A stretch of 64,000 bases of DNA from Hirundichthys speculiger (taxonomy: Eukaryota; Chordata; Actinopteri; Beloniformes; Exocoetidae): contig JAGFBZ010002395.1 in assembly GCA_018398805.1 (NCBI GenBank), positions 1,488,001 to 1,552,000 of the forward strand, read 5' to 3'. Positions 11,139 to 23,300 of the stretch are shown in pieces. Within the stretch, counting starts at the first letter, position 1; every line of letters begins with the position of its first letter. The translations under genes and the position numbers were made by a program. The notes under the pieces are model-generated. The model was not told the DNA's origin and did not search any database. It saw nothing but the letters and a program-made list of their open reading frames with translations.

Positions 11139-12165
11139 GGAATGCAATGAAGCCAAAAAAAAAAAAAAAAAAAATGGCTCAGCTTCTCAGAAACATACAT
11201 ATGTAAAAACACAAATGTCTACATGCCATATAACACAAAGTCCCTGCGTGTAGCAGATGATAAAAACAAGCACATCTACTTACACATGCTATATTTCAGT
11301 GAGTTGCTGGAGAAGAATATCATCTCCCCTCATCATGCCTGCCCGTCATATTCCCAGAGAGGTTTGCTGGCCATGTCTTTTCTTTATGCAGCAGTGCCTT
11401 ATTCTTAAAATGTACGAATGGAGGATGCTGCTCACTGTTGTCATAAACCTTTCTCTCTGTTATTGACTAACACTCAGACCATGGGAAGTGTTATTTTGGA
11501 TTTTTATTTTTCACTGTTTTCTGTGACACACCAAGGGGGGTGTGGTGTTTGGATGTGACTGTTTAATTGTTTAAAAAAAAAATTATAAGAAAAAAAAGAA
11601 AAAGAAAAAAAAACTTCATCAAGCAGTAATTGTAAAGTGAACAGCCAGGTATCATGTTATGTCCATTATATTTTGGGTTCTTTCAATAAGAAAAAAAAAC
11701 GTTTTGCACAGAAGACACGAGATACAAGGACAAGTATCACCACCAGACTATAAAATAATAATCAAAAAGAGTTTTGCTGATTTCTCATGTTAGTATTGAG
11801 GGGATGGATGTGGAAATGCTCTTGGATACCTGTTTGACAGTCGGACTATATGATGATAAATGGGTGTTGTTCCAGATGTGACTGTATATTAATCAGTTCT
11901 GTATCTGGCTGGTCTAGATAAAAGACAACAGATGAAAAAAAAAAAAAGACATATATAAATATATTAAAACATTGGTGTATGTGTACTAACTATGTAAGTA
12001 AGTAAGTCATATGTCACATGACTTTTTACAGAGCATTTGGGTGTTGGCTGCAAGTTTTTACATTAAAAACCTGTGTCATCACTCCCCGCCCTATTTAGTA
12101 TGTCAAAGTTTGGACCATTTATTCCCTCACATAGGGACAATAAATTTTTTTCGTGTGGGTTAACT
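11139..12165 (+). other. LRFN 3' untranslated region with candidate poly(A) signal
   Basis: The AT-rich sequence downstream of the stop contains A runs (11156-11174 and about 11574-11611). A plausible AATAAA lies at 12139-12144, followed by a T/GT-rich stretch. No coding frame. The exact 3' end is inferred. Confidence 0.45.
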
Positions 12166-15100
12166 GTATCAGTGGTGACTTTTTTCTTCGGCTACAAGAG
12201 TGTCCACCGTGGGAAGTGACACATGAATTGAGGTGATAAATATTTGATTCCTCTGTGCTATTTATAAGGCTTCTGTGAAAGTATCACAGCAGCGACGGAG
12301 TGGAGTGGGGTGTGGGACGATGAGGGACATGCCAGCTGGATGTGGTGCTGAATTCTAATTCAGTCCAGATAGCTGTTATTATGCAAGGGTGAAGGAGCTG
12401 GTGCTTACCACAAGGGGGAGACAAAGCTTTCCTAGTTCCTTTAATTAAGCGCAGACTGCAGTGAGGTGCATTAAAAAGCCCTCAATAGAAAGTATCCTGC
12501 ACTTGAGGTCCAGTTTTTATAAAACTTCCATTTCCACTCTTCAAAACTAAGTCAGATTTTGCCTTATTTGTTTGTGTTAATCTTGTAAAAGTAGTACTGT
12601 ATCAAAACAGTTAATAGTTTGTTGTGAGCACATACACTGGCTTTAATGTACAGTATGTCGTCATCTTTATCCTCCAGTTAAAGAAACATTCCACAGTTAA
12701 AACAACCCTGCGACAGTGTGAAAAGGATCTCAACAGGCAACCCTGAGGTAACTTTAACTTTGTGTGTGTACAGAAAGCATATAAAGTAGACATTGTACAT
12801 GCATCTCCATCCTGGCACTGGCAACTTCTTGTAAGGCCATATAAAGCGACTACCGAATGTTGCACAAACTATTATCAATGCAAGAGAAGAAGAGAGGAGA
12901 GTTTAAGGCCTTCATTTCCAAAAAAAAATGAATCAGCACTTTTATATTTATCACAAAATGGGCTTGTTTTAAAAGCAGAGGCCATAAACTCTCCTCCTTT
13001 TGTGTCTGTTGACAGTAGTTCATACGACATTTGGTAATCACGGACTCAACAGAACATGGTGACCAGGAGATATCTGTACAAATGATCCCTTTTTTATGTA
13101 CTTTTTGTACACCTCTGGTTTGTTTGTAGCAATCATATCCTCCTCTTATGTGGAATTAGTTTTTTGAGTCTAGTCAGAGGCTTAAAATACCTATTTATTT
13201 TGACTTGGGTTGGCTACCATAGGTGCAAACTGCTGTGATTCACGTTGTTTTGGTCCCTAACAAATGCTTACTTTCCTCACCATCTAATAATAGGTCTGGG
13301 GATCTTTTTATTTTATTTTTTTTTCAATTCCACAATGTTCCTTCAAGGCGTTTATAGCTGGTATTAGATATAAAATTACATCATCAGTGATTTTTAATCA
13401 GTCAGTGGCCTATAAAATTTTCACACACATGAAAAACAGGTTTTAAAGGGTTGATAAGTGTTCTCTCTCCTACATTTTTACGATTCACATATTTTTTTAC
13501 TTAGTCATCATGGAGATACATGTAGTACCAATAAAAATTGTAACTGCGTAATTCATAAACACAATAAATTTAAGTGATTTTGAACATGAAGACATTTTGA
13601 TGTTAATAGAGGAATTGTAATTGCACATTTAAGATATATGTGTTCACAACTACTCAGCAGAATGCCGTAAACCAACTTAATTTCCTTACATGCTGCACAT
13701 AAATGCTGGATACCAATCTTCTCCAGTTGCATGACAACTGGGAGAGACGGGATTGCTGTAGATGAGGGGAAATGCCCTATCCCTCTGATTACAGCTGCTT
13801 AACACGGGCTGAGATAAATCCAAGCCGCTTGGACGGCAGAGAGATAAAACATGGCACAGTAACAGAAGTCATACTGAAGCTTCTCAATCCTCTTGAGCTT
13901 CCTATTTGCATCCGCTGTGACGGAGGAGATTTGAGTTTAAAAACGGGGTCACCCATTCATCTTGCCTCATCACACTCAGTCAGTTTTCATCCAGAAGAGT
14001 CATGTTTTTCATAGTTTAAATTTTCATTTCCCAGTTAGAGGATGACTAAACTTTACGGGGTAAGTGCTTAGCTGTCAGTTTGAGGTGGTGCTGAAACTCC
14101 TCAGCGCTGGTCCATCGCTGCATTAACTACTGCCACTTAAGGCCTGGAAATGTGCTGCAGACCATTTCTCCCAGCAGGCAAAGTATTTCTGTAAGAATCC
14201 AATCTGCAGCCATGATTCACCACCATTTCTGCTTGGGTAGGAGGAGACTGAGATTTCGTCATGTCCTAAAAAATTTGTTTGGACAGCTAAACTAGAAAAC
14301 ACAAGGGATAGATCCAAGTTATACACCAGCTGTTCTCGGTGCTTTGACTTGGTGAAGGCAATGTTTTTATTCACTGAAAGTCCCATTTATGTTTTAATCC
14401 AAACTAATATGTGAGTGAGAAGTCCAGTCTGAACATGGTTTACTGCACACATTTAAAGCATTGTTCATGCAAAGTGATTTTATCTGCAAGATGGTGACTC
14501 TTTTCAGCAAAATATTACAGCTTTGCTGTTTTGTTCAGTAATGCGGTGATTGCTTAATCTTCTCACTGTGAGTGACAAGAACACTAAACCACATCACAAT
14601 CTTGTAACAGTGTGTTGAAAATCTTTACATTTCAGCTATATCTCAAATTAAGTGCTTTTCTGTTTTGCTTTTTATAGTGAAAACCAAGTACATGATCTTG
14701 CTTTGTTCACTTTCTTGGTGAGACTTTACCCTTCAGTCTGCATAGACTTGGTAACTGCTAACGCTTAATGGATAGATTACTACATAGATGGAGAGTAAAA
14801 CTTGACCATCATGGAACTGGAGCTGTAGAACTTTGCATCTCCAGAGCTGCTGAATGCAAGAAAGGTGAACAGTTGTCAAATCTTATGCTACAATTTAAGT
14901 GATTGTGACATTTGCCACCATCCTTTCTTAGATTGGTAGCCTTCATCATTTGCTAACTAGATCAGTCCACACATTTGGGATAATTAGCTGCACAAAATGT
15001 TTGTTCTGATCCTTAGTGTGTACATTTCTCCCTGGACCACAGGGATCCAGTGAAATGGCATCGACACTGGCAACTGTAAAACAGTGGTTGAAATGGGTTT

Positions 15101-16400
15101 TTCCATTTACACCTTGGAATATTTGTAACAGGAGCAAAATTTTGTATCATCAAATCAGGAAACAACTTTCTTGTTGAGATTCAGGATTAAATCTACCAAC
15201 TGGTATGTGTATCACTTTGCATTTACGAAGAATAATAGATGTTATTAATCATTTTAATATGTATGCAACTTTAAGACAAACGCCAGACTTTGAACCAAAA
15301 AACTTATTGACCATTGGCAGAATTTTTTTTTTTTTTTTTTTAAACCTCCATCAGCATTTAATCTGACAGATCTTTTTTTTTTTGTCTCCCAAGCTTAAGC
15401 AGCTGGAGCCCCGCTGAACTGGACTCCCTCTCTGCTGCCTCGGAGAGAACACTTAGCCTACTGACACAGACTTTGTGAAATGCTTCAGGCTTGTGCAGTG
15501 CTCACACTTCCAAAGTGGTTAGCAGCATTTCCTTTGGCATCAGATTATTTAAAAATATTCAGATGGCACAGGCTTACAATAGGTTTGTGCAGAGGATGAT
15601 ACTAAAATGGCTACAATAATGGCATTAATGATCATTGTGGAAAATGTATTTCAGGACTGTTTATGGAGCTAACAAATCTTTTTTTCTTCAGGCTGCACAG
15701 ACAACAACCTTACAGGGGATGCAATCTGCCTCTCAGCTTCTTGACTAGAATGGCTTCAAAACAGTGTGTTGACAGTCCCTAAATATATTCACTTTGATCA
15801 TGAATACCAGCTTATTAAGGCCCATCTTTTCCATAATAAAGGAGACTTCAGCGTGAAACTGTGGCAGGATTGTCGTGAAACTTCTGATTCCTGATAGCCC
15901 ATAGAGAGAAAGCCGTCTCCTGTTCCTTTATTGACAAACAACTTCACGAATCAGGAAGAATCACATGGCCCTTTTTTGGGCAAATGTAGTTTTCTTATGA
16001 CAGATGTTAGTTCAAAGCATTCATCTATGACTTGATTTATGATTTAGTTATTTAAATATACATAACTATCTCATTACATTTCTTATCTTTGGCTCCAAAC
16101 ACCAGAACATTATATAAAAATATGAACAGGGAGCGGTGGTTGCGCACGCATTTATAAAAGTGTATCTTTAATAACTTATCAGAATCTGTGCTTCCAGCAG
16201 TCACATAATAAATATTCCAATATTCCATATCTGAGCTACTGTCAACAAATCCTATAAAAATGCCAAATTTTTTAGTCTTCATATCAATGGACGTCTTGAC
16301 ATTTCTACTTTCATTATTCAGAGGGAATCTGTAACCGCGACTCAAATACTCCTCTCTTATTTATCTCCTCATCACCACCCGCCACTGTTTCACTGAATTA
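12166..16400. other. Intergenic, no gene recognised
   Basis: The AT-rich sequence between the LRFN gene and the 3' side of NKAPD1 shows only short chance frames. T runs occur near 15326-15341 and 15375-15382. I recognise no repeat family. Confidence 0.4.
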
Positions 16401-16440
16401 GCTCTGCAAGTTTTTTGCTGGTTTTGGTTATAAAATAGGC

Positions 16441-16446
16441 TTTATT
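16441..16446 (-). terminator. Candidate poly(A) signal for NKAPD1
   Basis: The plus-strand hexamer tttatt reads AATAAA on the minus strand, about 470 bp downstream of the NKAPD1 stop. Other A/T-rich hexamers lie nearby, so the call is tentative. Confidence 0.25.
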
Positions 16447-16916
16447 GACATCCTGTCTATGTATATATATTCCACAATTTAAAATATCAAAATATACTAT
16501 ATATTTAAAAAAAATAACAATTGCAAAATTGTTTTTTTTCTTTTCTTTTAACCTGTGCCAATATGCTAAATACAAATATTAAAATTTAAAAAACTAAAAA
16601 AAAAATAATAATAATAAAAGCAAATGCACTGCATCATAATTGGGCAGAAAAGCTTCTTAATTTCACATCTTTAGCTCTAGACTTAAATAAAAACAAAAGT
16701 CAATGAGCCTGGAGCTCAGTGGGTTCCTGAAGAGGCAGGTGGTGGATGCCACACCTTCTTTCCTCATTCTGCAGAGCTGATGAGATAAAGACCACCAGCA
16801 CAGGTATGTTGATGTTGAACACAAATACGAGTAGGAACGAACGCCGCTGTGAAGAGTCCTCTGTGCGACTCAGGTGCACGAAGGGATCTGCAGTTGTTTT
16901 CCTGGTTAGCTGTGCG

Positions 16917-17361
16917 TCAGTCTGCAGAGCTATCATCTGAGCTCTCCTTGTCCGCTGCCTTCCAGCTTCTCCTCCGCTTCTTCCTGGAGTCTGTCCCTGA
17001 GTCTACGTGAGAGTCCTGCTTCCGCTTTTTACTGCTGTGATTGTGTTTCACCCTTCTTTCCTCAACATTTCTATCTCCTGAGCTGCTGTCTTCTTCTCTC
17101 CCTCTGGTTTTTGCAGCTTTCTTGTTTTTGTGTCGACTTTTAGTCCCCTTTCCCTTCCTCTGCTTGTCTTTTGCAGCACTGCTTTCATCGCTGCTGAAAT
17201 CACTGCTCGACTCATCTTTCTTCCGTTTTCTGTTCTCGGATTTCTTCCTCTTTTTCTTCTTCTTTCGAGAGGATTTCTTGGATCGCTTTGACAATTCTTT
17301 GTCAGACTTGGACTTCTTCATTTTGTGGCGCTGAGACTTGGTTAGGGCACCGGTTTCTTTT
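16917..17361 (-). CDS. nkapd1: NKAPD1 last coding exon, basic/acidic low-complexity tail
   Basis: Begins after the acceptor tttttcctttag and runs from [13 protein letters not shown] to the stop. The tail alternates Lys/Arg blocks with Ser/Asp/Glu clusters ([13 protein letters not shown]; final [10 protein letters not shown]), typical of casein-kinase-2-type phosphorylation stretches. The opposite strand also has a 97-codon open frame, but that is a shadow of this composition. Confidence 0.9.
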
Positions 17362-20300
17362 CTAAAGGAAAAATAGACAAAGTGTTGAAACAGCAAAAGT
17401 TGAGCTGCTACATAATACCTTATAGAAGTAGTAGTCTGGCAGAGATCAGTCTGCTGAGAATCAATCATACTCTCTAGTACTTTTAAGTCTTTTTCTATAA
17501 TATCAGGATATCCGCTGATATCAACAGATCTCTGCTTAGACAGTAAAAAAAAAAAAAAAAAACAATGAAGAAAGAAGCTGGAGGGCTTGAATGTCTAAAA
17601 AAGGATGGGTGGTAAAGATAAAAGCATTTACTGTTAAGATGTGACTGTTTAAGGAGCTGTTAAGCTTGTTTTGTTGTCAGGCAAGCATACACTGCCAAAA
17701 ACTCATTAGAATCTAACAGCATCTATTTTGGAAGTACATTCCTAATTCTCTGGGGTTAAAGACCTAAACAGCATGTACAGCTTATTTTCCTGATATTTGC
17801 TACAGTTCTGTTTTAATACTTACCGATCACTTTCAAACTCTTCAGGATAAAGCTCCTTGAAGCCACTATGTCCCCATCTGTGATGTGACCACATGAGATG
17901 TGTAAAAATTGCAATCGTGTCCAACTGTCCTACAATTACATTACAGTACAGGTACAAGTTTACTGACAGGATGAAAAACAAACAAACGAACAAAAAAACA
18001 ACAACGAATGAGCCCAAAACAACTTAATCGTGTTTCGTACCTGTCGGGATCACTGGCCTCAAACTCATAGAGTTTGCGGGTCCAGTAGCGAGCCTCTCTG
18101 TCGTAATGCTCCGAGCCTCCCTCTCTGCTTCGGCTCGTGTCCCTTGATTCAACCGGCTCTCGATCGCAGTGCATGTGCCCCCTGGAATACAAGCATTACT
18201 CATAAATCATTGAGCCAACATCCACACGGTCCATGTATCTCTCTAACGATCTGTGGCATCACTTGTTTTTAGATGGCTCACATTCAACTGGGGCATTCAC
18301 TGCTCCTACCTCATATTGTCTGTATCTGGAAAATGTTTGTGGTGGGACAACCGGACCTCCCAGTCCCGCATCTTCCACATCTCCATCTCCTCCTGGATCT
18401 GGATTTGGTGGACAACAATATGCGCATGAAAGACACTTTCAAGTTCAGCTCTGGTCAGAAGTTCACAATGTACATGAGTGCCATGTCTAAAATTCCAACG
18501 ACTGGTTGGAAGGATCATAAGAAGGATGGTGGGTTCGGACAGAGCAGACATCTTCCTACTTGGAAAAAGACACCGTCATCCTCAGCTGAGAGGAAATTTG
18601 TTTGAGTCATCAGGAGCAACACAGAAACCTGGCATGAACAGGGAGCAGTTTGAGTGCAAAGACAACTGACACATTCAGGCTGAAATAAAAATAAAGTCTT
18701 GGGTTTGGTTGGTCCAAAAATGAAAGAAAATCTGGGACACTGATTTCCATGAACAGATGAGACAAAGACGGTCTGTTTAAGCAAAAATGATCAGAGGTTA
18801 TTTTAGAAGAGCTGTCGGAAGATGACACTGAAGATTCAAACATGGAAGAATACTGTACCTGCTATTAGGCACGGTGATGGCAGTATAATACTCTTAAAAC
18901 TTATACTTAATACTTATAAACTGAACAAAGTAGATAGAATAATAAATCTAGACCAGAACTGCTTGTGTAAAAGACAAAATGTGGTAACATTACCCTTAAC
19001 CCATTGAAAATATGTGGACTGTGCCATTAGATTAAAATATTTAAAATATAGCTCATCACTTATTTATGACTGTATTTTATTTTCATACCTGGATTCCTTC
19101 CAAAGGATTGCTTTTGCCTTTCAAGGTTGATGTAAGCATTGCATCAGACTTGTTATTTTCAAAATTCAAAACCAATCATTTTTCCCCATTTTAAATACTG
19201 AAGCTTAAAACAAAAACTGAAGGTTTAAACTTTCAAATTATTATTTCATATTCACAGATTCTTCAAAGGCTGAGACATAAAAGTTTCAGAGAAGAGTGAC
19301 GACTGTGTCAATTTTCTCAAAGTTGGTGTCGTCCTAATGAGCTGACATTCTGTTTGGACTCGGAGACTGAAGAGCAATTTCTGCAGTTTTGAAAGTAAAA
19401 ATGTTTCCCACTCTTACTTCCTTATAAGCTTTTAGCTGCTTAACAGTTGTATTTTTCCATTTAATTATTAAATGTCAAATGGATTACAGGCCATGTCGAC
19501 AACAGGAGGGTCGTTTTAGTACCTGTTTTTTTTTTTTTTTCTTAATTTGAAGCTATGCTGCTATAATACATGAATGATGTTGTACATAATTATCTTACTA
19601 AAAAGAGAGAAGCTTTCCCAAAAAAGCTATGTTTGGATGGAAGAATGCTCCTAAAAGCCCTTGTTTCTTGCTCAGCATTGATACTATCCTCACAGATGTG
19701 GAAGTTACCCATGCAGGGTGGAACAATTCCCATTTAGTTTCCCATATCAGCTGCATATACACTGGCTTCATAAGATTGATGGTTCCTTTAATACAGTGGT
19801 ACCTCTACTTACGAAATTAATTGGTTCTGGAAGTAGTTTCATAACCTATACATTTCATAAGTAGAGACGCGATTTCCATGTAAATACCTTAATCCGTTCC
19901 AACCCCCCCAAAATTCGAACACATATATATTTTTTATAAATTATAAATAATACATGAAATGAGATGAAAACCTGAAAGAAATACATGTTAGAACTAGAAA
20001 AGCACTTGGAGAGCGCAGACCTCCACCAAGCGTAACAATTATCGAAAATTTGAAAGTGATCCAGAATACAGTATTTCTTCCAGATCACACCCAAGATGAA
20101 ATCAGTTCTTCCTTTTCACATTTCCGACAACTCCTGAAAATTTAATCAAAATCCGTCCATAACTTTTTGAGTTATCTTGAACACAGACAGACAAACAGAT
20201 AAACGCTGGCAAAAACATAACCTCCTTGGCGGAGGTAAAAATAGTTCGTTTATCTGGGTTGCTGGGTTACGCTCATACAGACAAGGGGCCCTCCTAGCCA

Positions 20301-23300
20301 ATGGGATGCCAGGAAGATGCTAAGCGATAGCCAATGGCAGAGCAGCTTGGACGCACCGCTTTCAAACCGAGATACAGGAGCTGACAAGTATGTTTACGTC
20401 TGGTAAACTCTGGGAGCTGTGAGTAGCAGCGCGTACTGTATTTTTGCCTTTCTTATCCTGAAATTTCTTTCGTAACAAGAGGCAATATTTTCCCGTTAAG
20501 GTGTTTTATAACCTGAAATTTCCGTATGTAGAGACGTTAGTAAGTAGAGGTACCACTGTACGTAGCCTGAATGATGCAGCTTTGATTATTTCAAACATGT
20601 TTTTCCAATTTTCAAAACATTCCAGAGAAAACTAATTATGCCACTGAATCTATTAAGAGACCACTAACCAGTGGAAAATAATCTGAGTTGTACTTTTATG
20701 CCTGAATAGGGCCCTTAACATTTTGATACTATAAATCGTTTAAATTAATTTATAAAAACTTTAAAACCCTCCTGCAGCCATAAGTAAATGTTACAAATTC
20801 TGCTTGGAACATGAGGAATAATGCATCAAAGTTAATGGTAAATTTACACATAAAATTGCAAAAAGCTTATATATTAATGCATGACAAGGCTGCACAATAG
20901 TTTGGAGAATTACTAACATCACAATTGGGTGACTTTTTTTTACAACGACTAAAGAATTTGATCTATTTTAATTTCGCCAGATTGATCCCCAGCCCCATCA
21001 TCCCTGAAACCCACAGTGCCCCAGTTGTCTCTAAGCTCTCATAGATTCCTGGTCCCAGACCTGGAAAAAATGGGGAGGTTTGAGTGAGGAAGGGCACCCG
21101 ACATAAAAACTGACTCCAAATCAATATCAGGAAGACAAAGGCTTACTATGGCAACGTCGAAAAGGGAAAAGCCGAAAGGAGTTGCTTATGTGATTTATAT
21201 ATATGCAATGGGTTTTACAGTTAAGCAAATTGAAAAAGTTTAGTTAATTTGGGTATTGTCTTGGATCCCCAAATAAAATCTATGTCTCATATTAGAAAGT
21301 GCCCATAGTCATTAAAACTTATCTTAATTTTTTTCACTTTAGTAAAATCCTGTTTGCCTGTAAAGGCTGCCTAATTGAATATGTACGGTGACTCTAAAGT
21401 TATGCAAAAAAGCTTTAAAAAAATAAAAAAATAAAAAAATTGGATCAAAAGCCAATAAAATTGCATTTTTTAAGCTGCTGTCCTTAATAGATTTTTAAGT
21501 ATCTTAATCAACTTTCTCCACTGCAAGTTAGTCAACGTTTTTAGCAGGAGTCAATACAAGGGAAGCAGTTCCTGGAGATTAGACAAGAGCAAAGAATAAA
21601 ACAACATTTAAGCAATCTTTGTTATTTAAAAAAAAAAGTACATAGATTTGAAATAAAAATTAAACTGTAAAGCTTTAAGTTCTCAGGTGGCTTAAAATAA
21701 GTCAAATTTGTAAAAATTAAGATCTATTGGTTTATACAGCAGATAATTGTGCATTTAATTTAAATGTATTTTTTTCTGTCCTTGTTTGTTCATTTGTCTT
21801 TTATATCATTTCTGACAAGTTTACAAAGTTGCTCCATGTATGGCAATGATTTCCTTAAAAGCCTCAGTAGGAATAAGGTCTGCAAATTAGCCATGGCTCA
21901 AAGTGTAAATATACATTGCATCGACTGCATTTAAATCAAATATCGCTTTGTGTTTCTGCCAAATAAAACACTATATGAAATAACATGATTTATCAGATCA
22001 CAGGACACATTTTCCACTTCAGCTCAGTTCATCTGAAAGGAGCTGCAGCCCAGAGAACGAGACTTTGTTTCAGGATTTGTTTGTGCAAGGTTATTTGTGC
22101 ATGTGGTGATCAGCTGAAGTCAATGAAAGTTTTTCTTCTTTTTTTTAAAGATTTTTTTGGCTCTAGAGGCCTTTACTTGCAGTGAAGACATACAGGAAGG
22201 TGGGGCAGAGAGAGAGTGGAGTTTGCAGCAAAGAGTTGCAGGCCGGGAGACAAACCTGCAACCGCTGCAGGAAGAATGCAGCCGTCGTCCAGGAGCCGCC
22301 TGCTTAAACCAGCGAGCTACTCTGAGTGCATGCAGTGGTATCAACCTAAGAAATGTCACAAGTGTTTTTGACAGAGTGCTGAGTGAGAGCTTTGTGGTCT
22401 TTCAGAAGTAGAGGGAAGTATACAGCTTTACAGCCATAAAAAGACCCCCCCCCCCTCCGAAAAAAAAAACAAGTTAGTCATCTCATTGAAGATGAACATT
22501 TCTCAACATAATTACAAAAAACAATGAAATGTATGTCTTTGAGAAGAAATGAACAGAAATCTTCTTGCATAAGGACATTTCACCTCTTTCTCTCAACTGT
22601 AAAATGATTTGAACATTGTGGAGAAATGTCCTTATGCTATAAAATGTCTGTTCATTTCTTCTCGAGGACATACATTTCACTTTTTTGCGATTATGTTGAG
22701 AAATGTTCATCTTAAATAAGATGACTAACTCTTGGGGTTTTATATGGCTGTAAAGCTGTGAGCTCTTCCCACCTCTACCTCTGAAAGGCTCAGCCTCAGT
22801 CTCAGCACGCTCTTTGTATTTCCAGTCATATAACTGACATTTTGCTAATTAGTCCAGTAAACCTGAGAAATGTTTTTGTAAGTGTTTTTTTTTCTTCCTT
22901 GGTTATACAACATCATACATTACACAACTTTTCCAGTCTTTTGTTTTCTCTTTCTCAGCTTCTTTTAAATGTGTTGCTGACATCCAGTCCAAATCATGGT
23001 CATATATAACATTTCAACAACTAATTTCATCTTTGTACAACTATCCAACTAAACATGGAGTTTAAATTATTTACCCTGAAGGTTTTTTTAAAAAAATGTT
23101 TTTTTAGTTTTCACAGCATCCCTCTTTTTATTTGCATTGGAATAAGAAGCAAACCAAATAACAAGAAAACCTGTGAAAATTGTCTTGAGCTTTAACAGAT
23201 CGTTGCCCTTTCCACAGCATTCAAGCCGTTTATAAAAACAACTGACCCTGTTGTCTTGTAGTGACACACTAATTTACCCCAATGTCTGAATGTCATGTAC

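Noticed and set aside
17041..17334. 97-codon Phe/Leu/Ser-rich plus-strand frame
   Set aside because: Complement of the Lys/Arg/Glu/Ser-rich NKAPD1 tail; not a real membrane protein.
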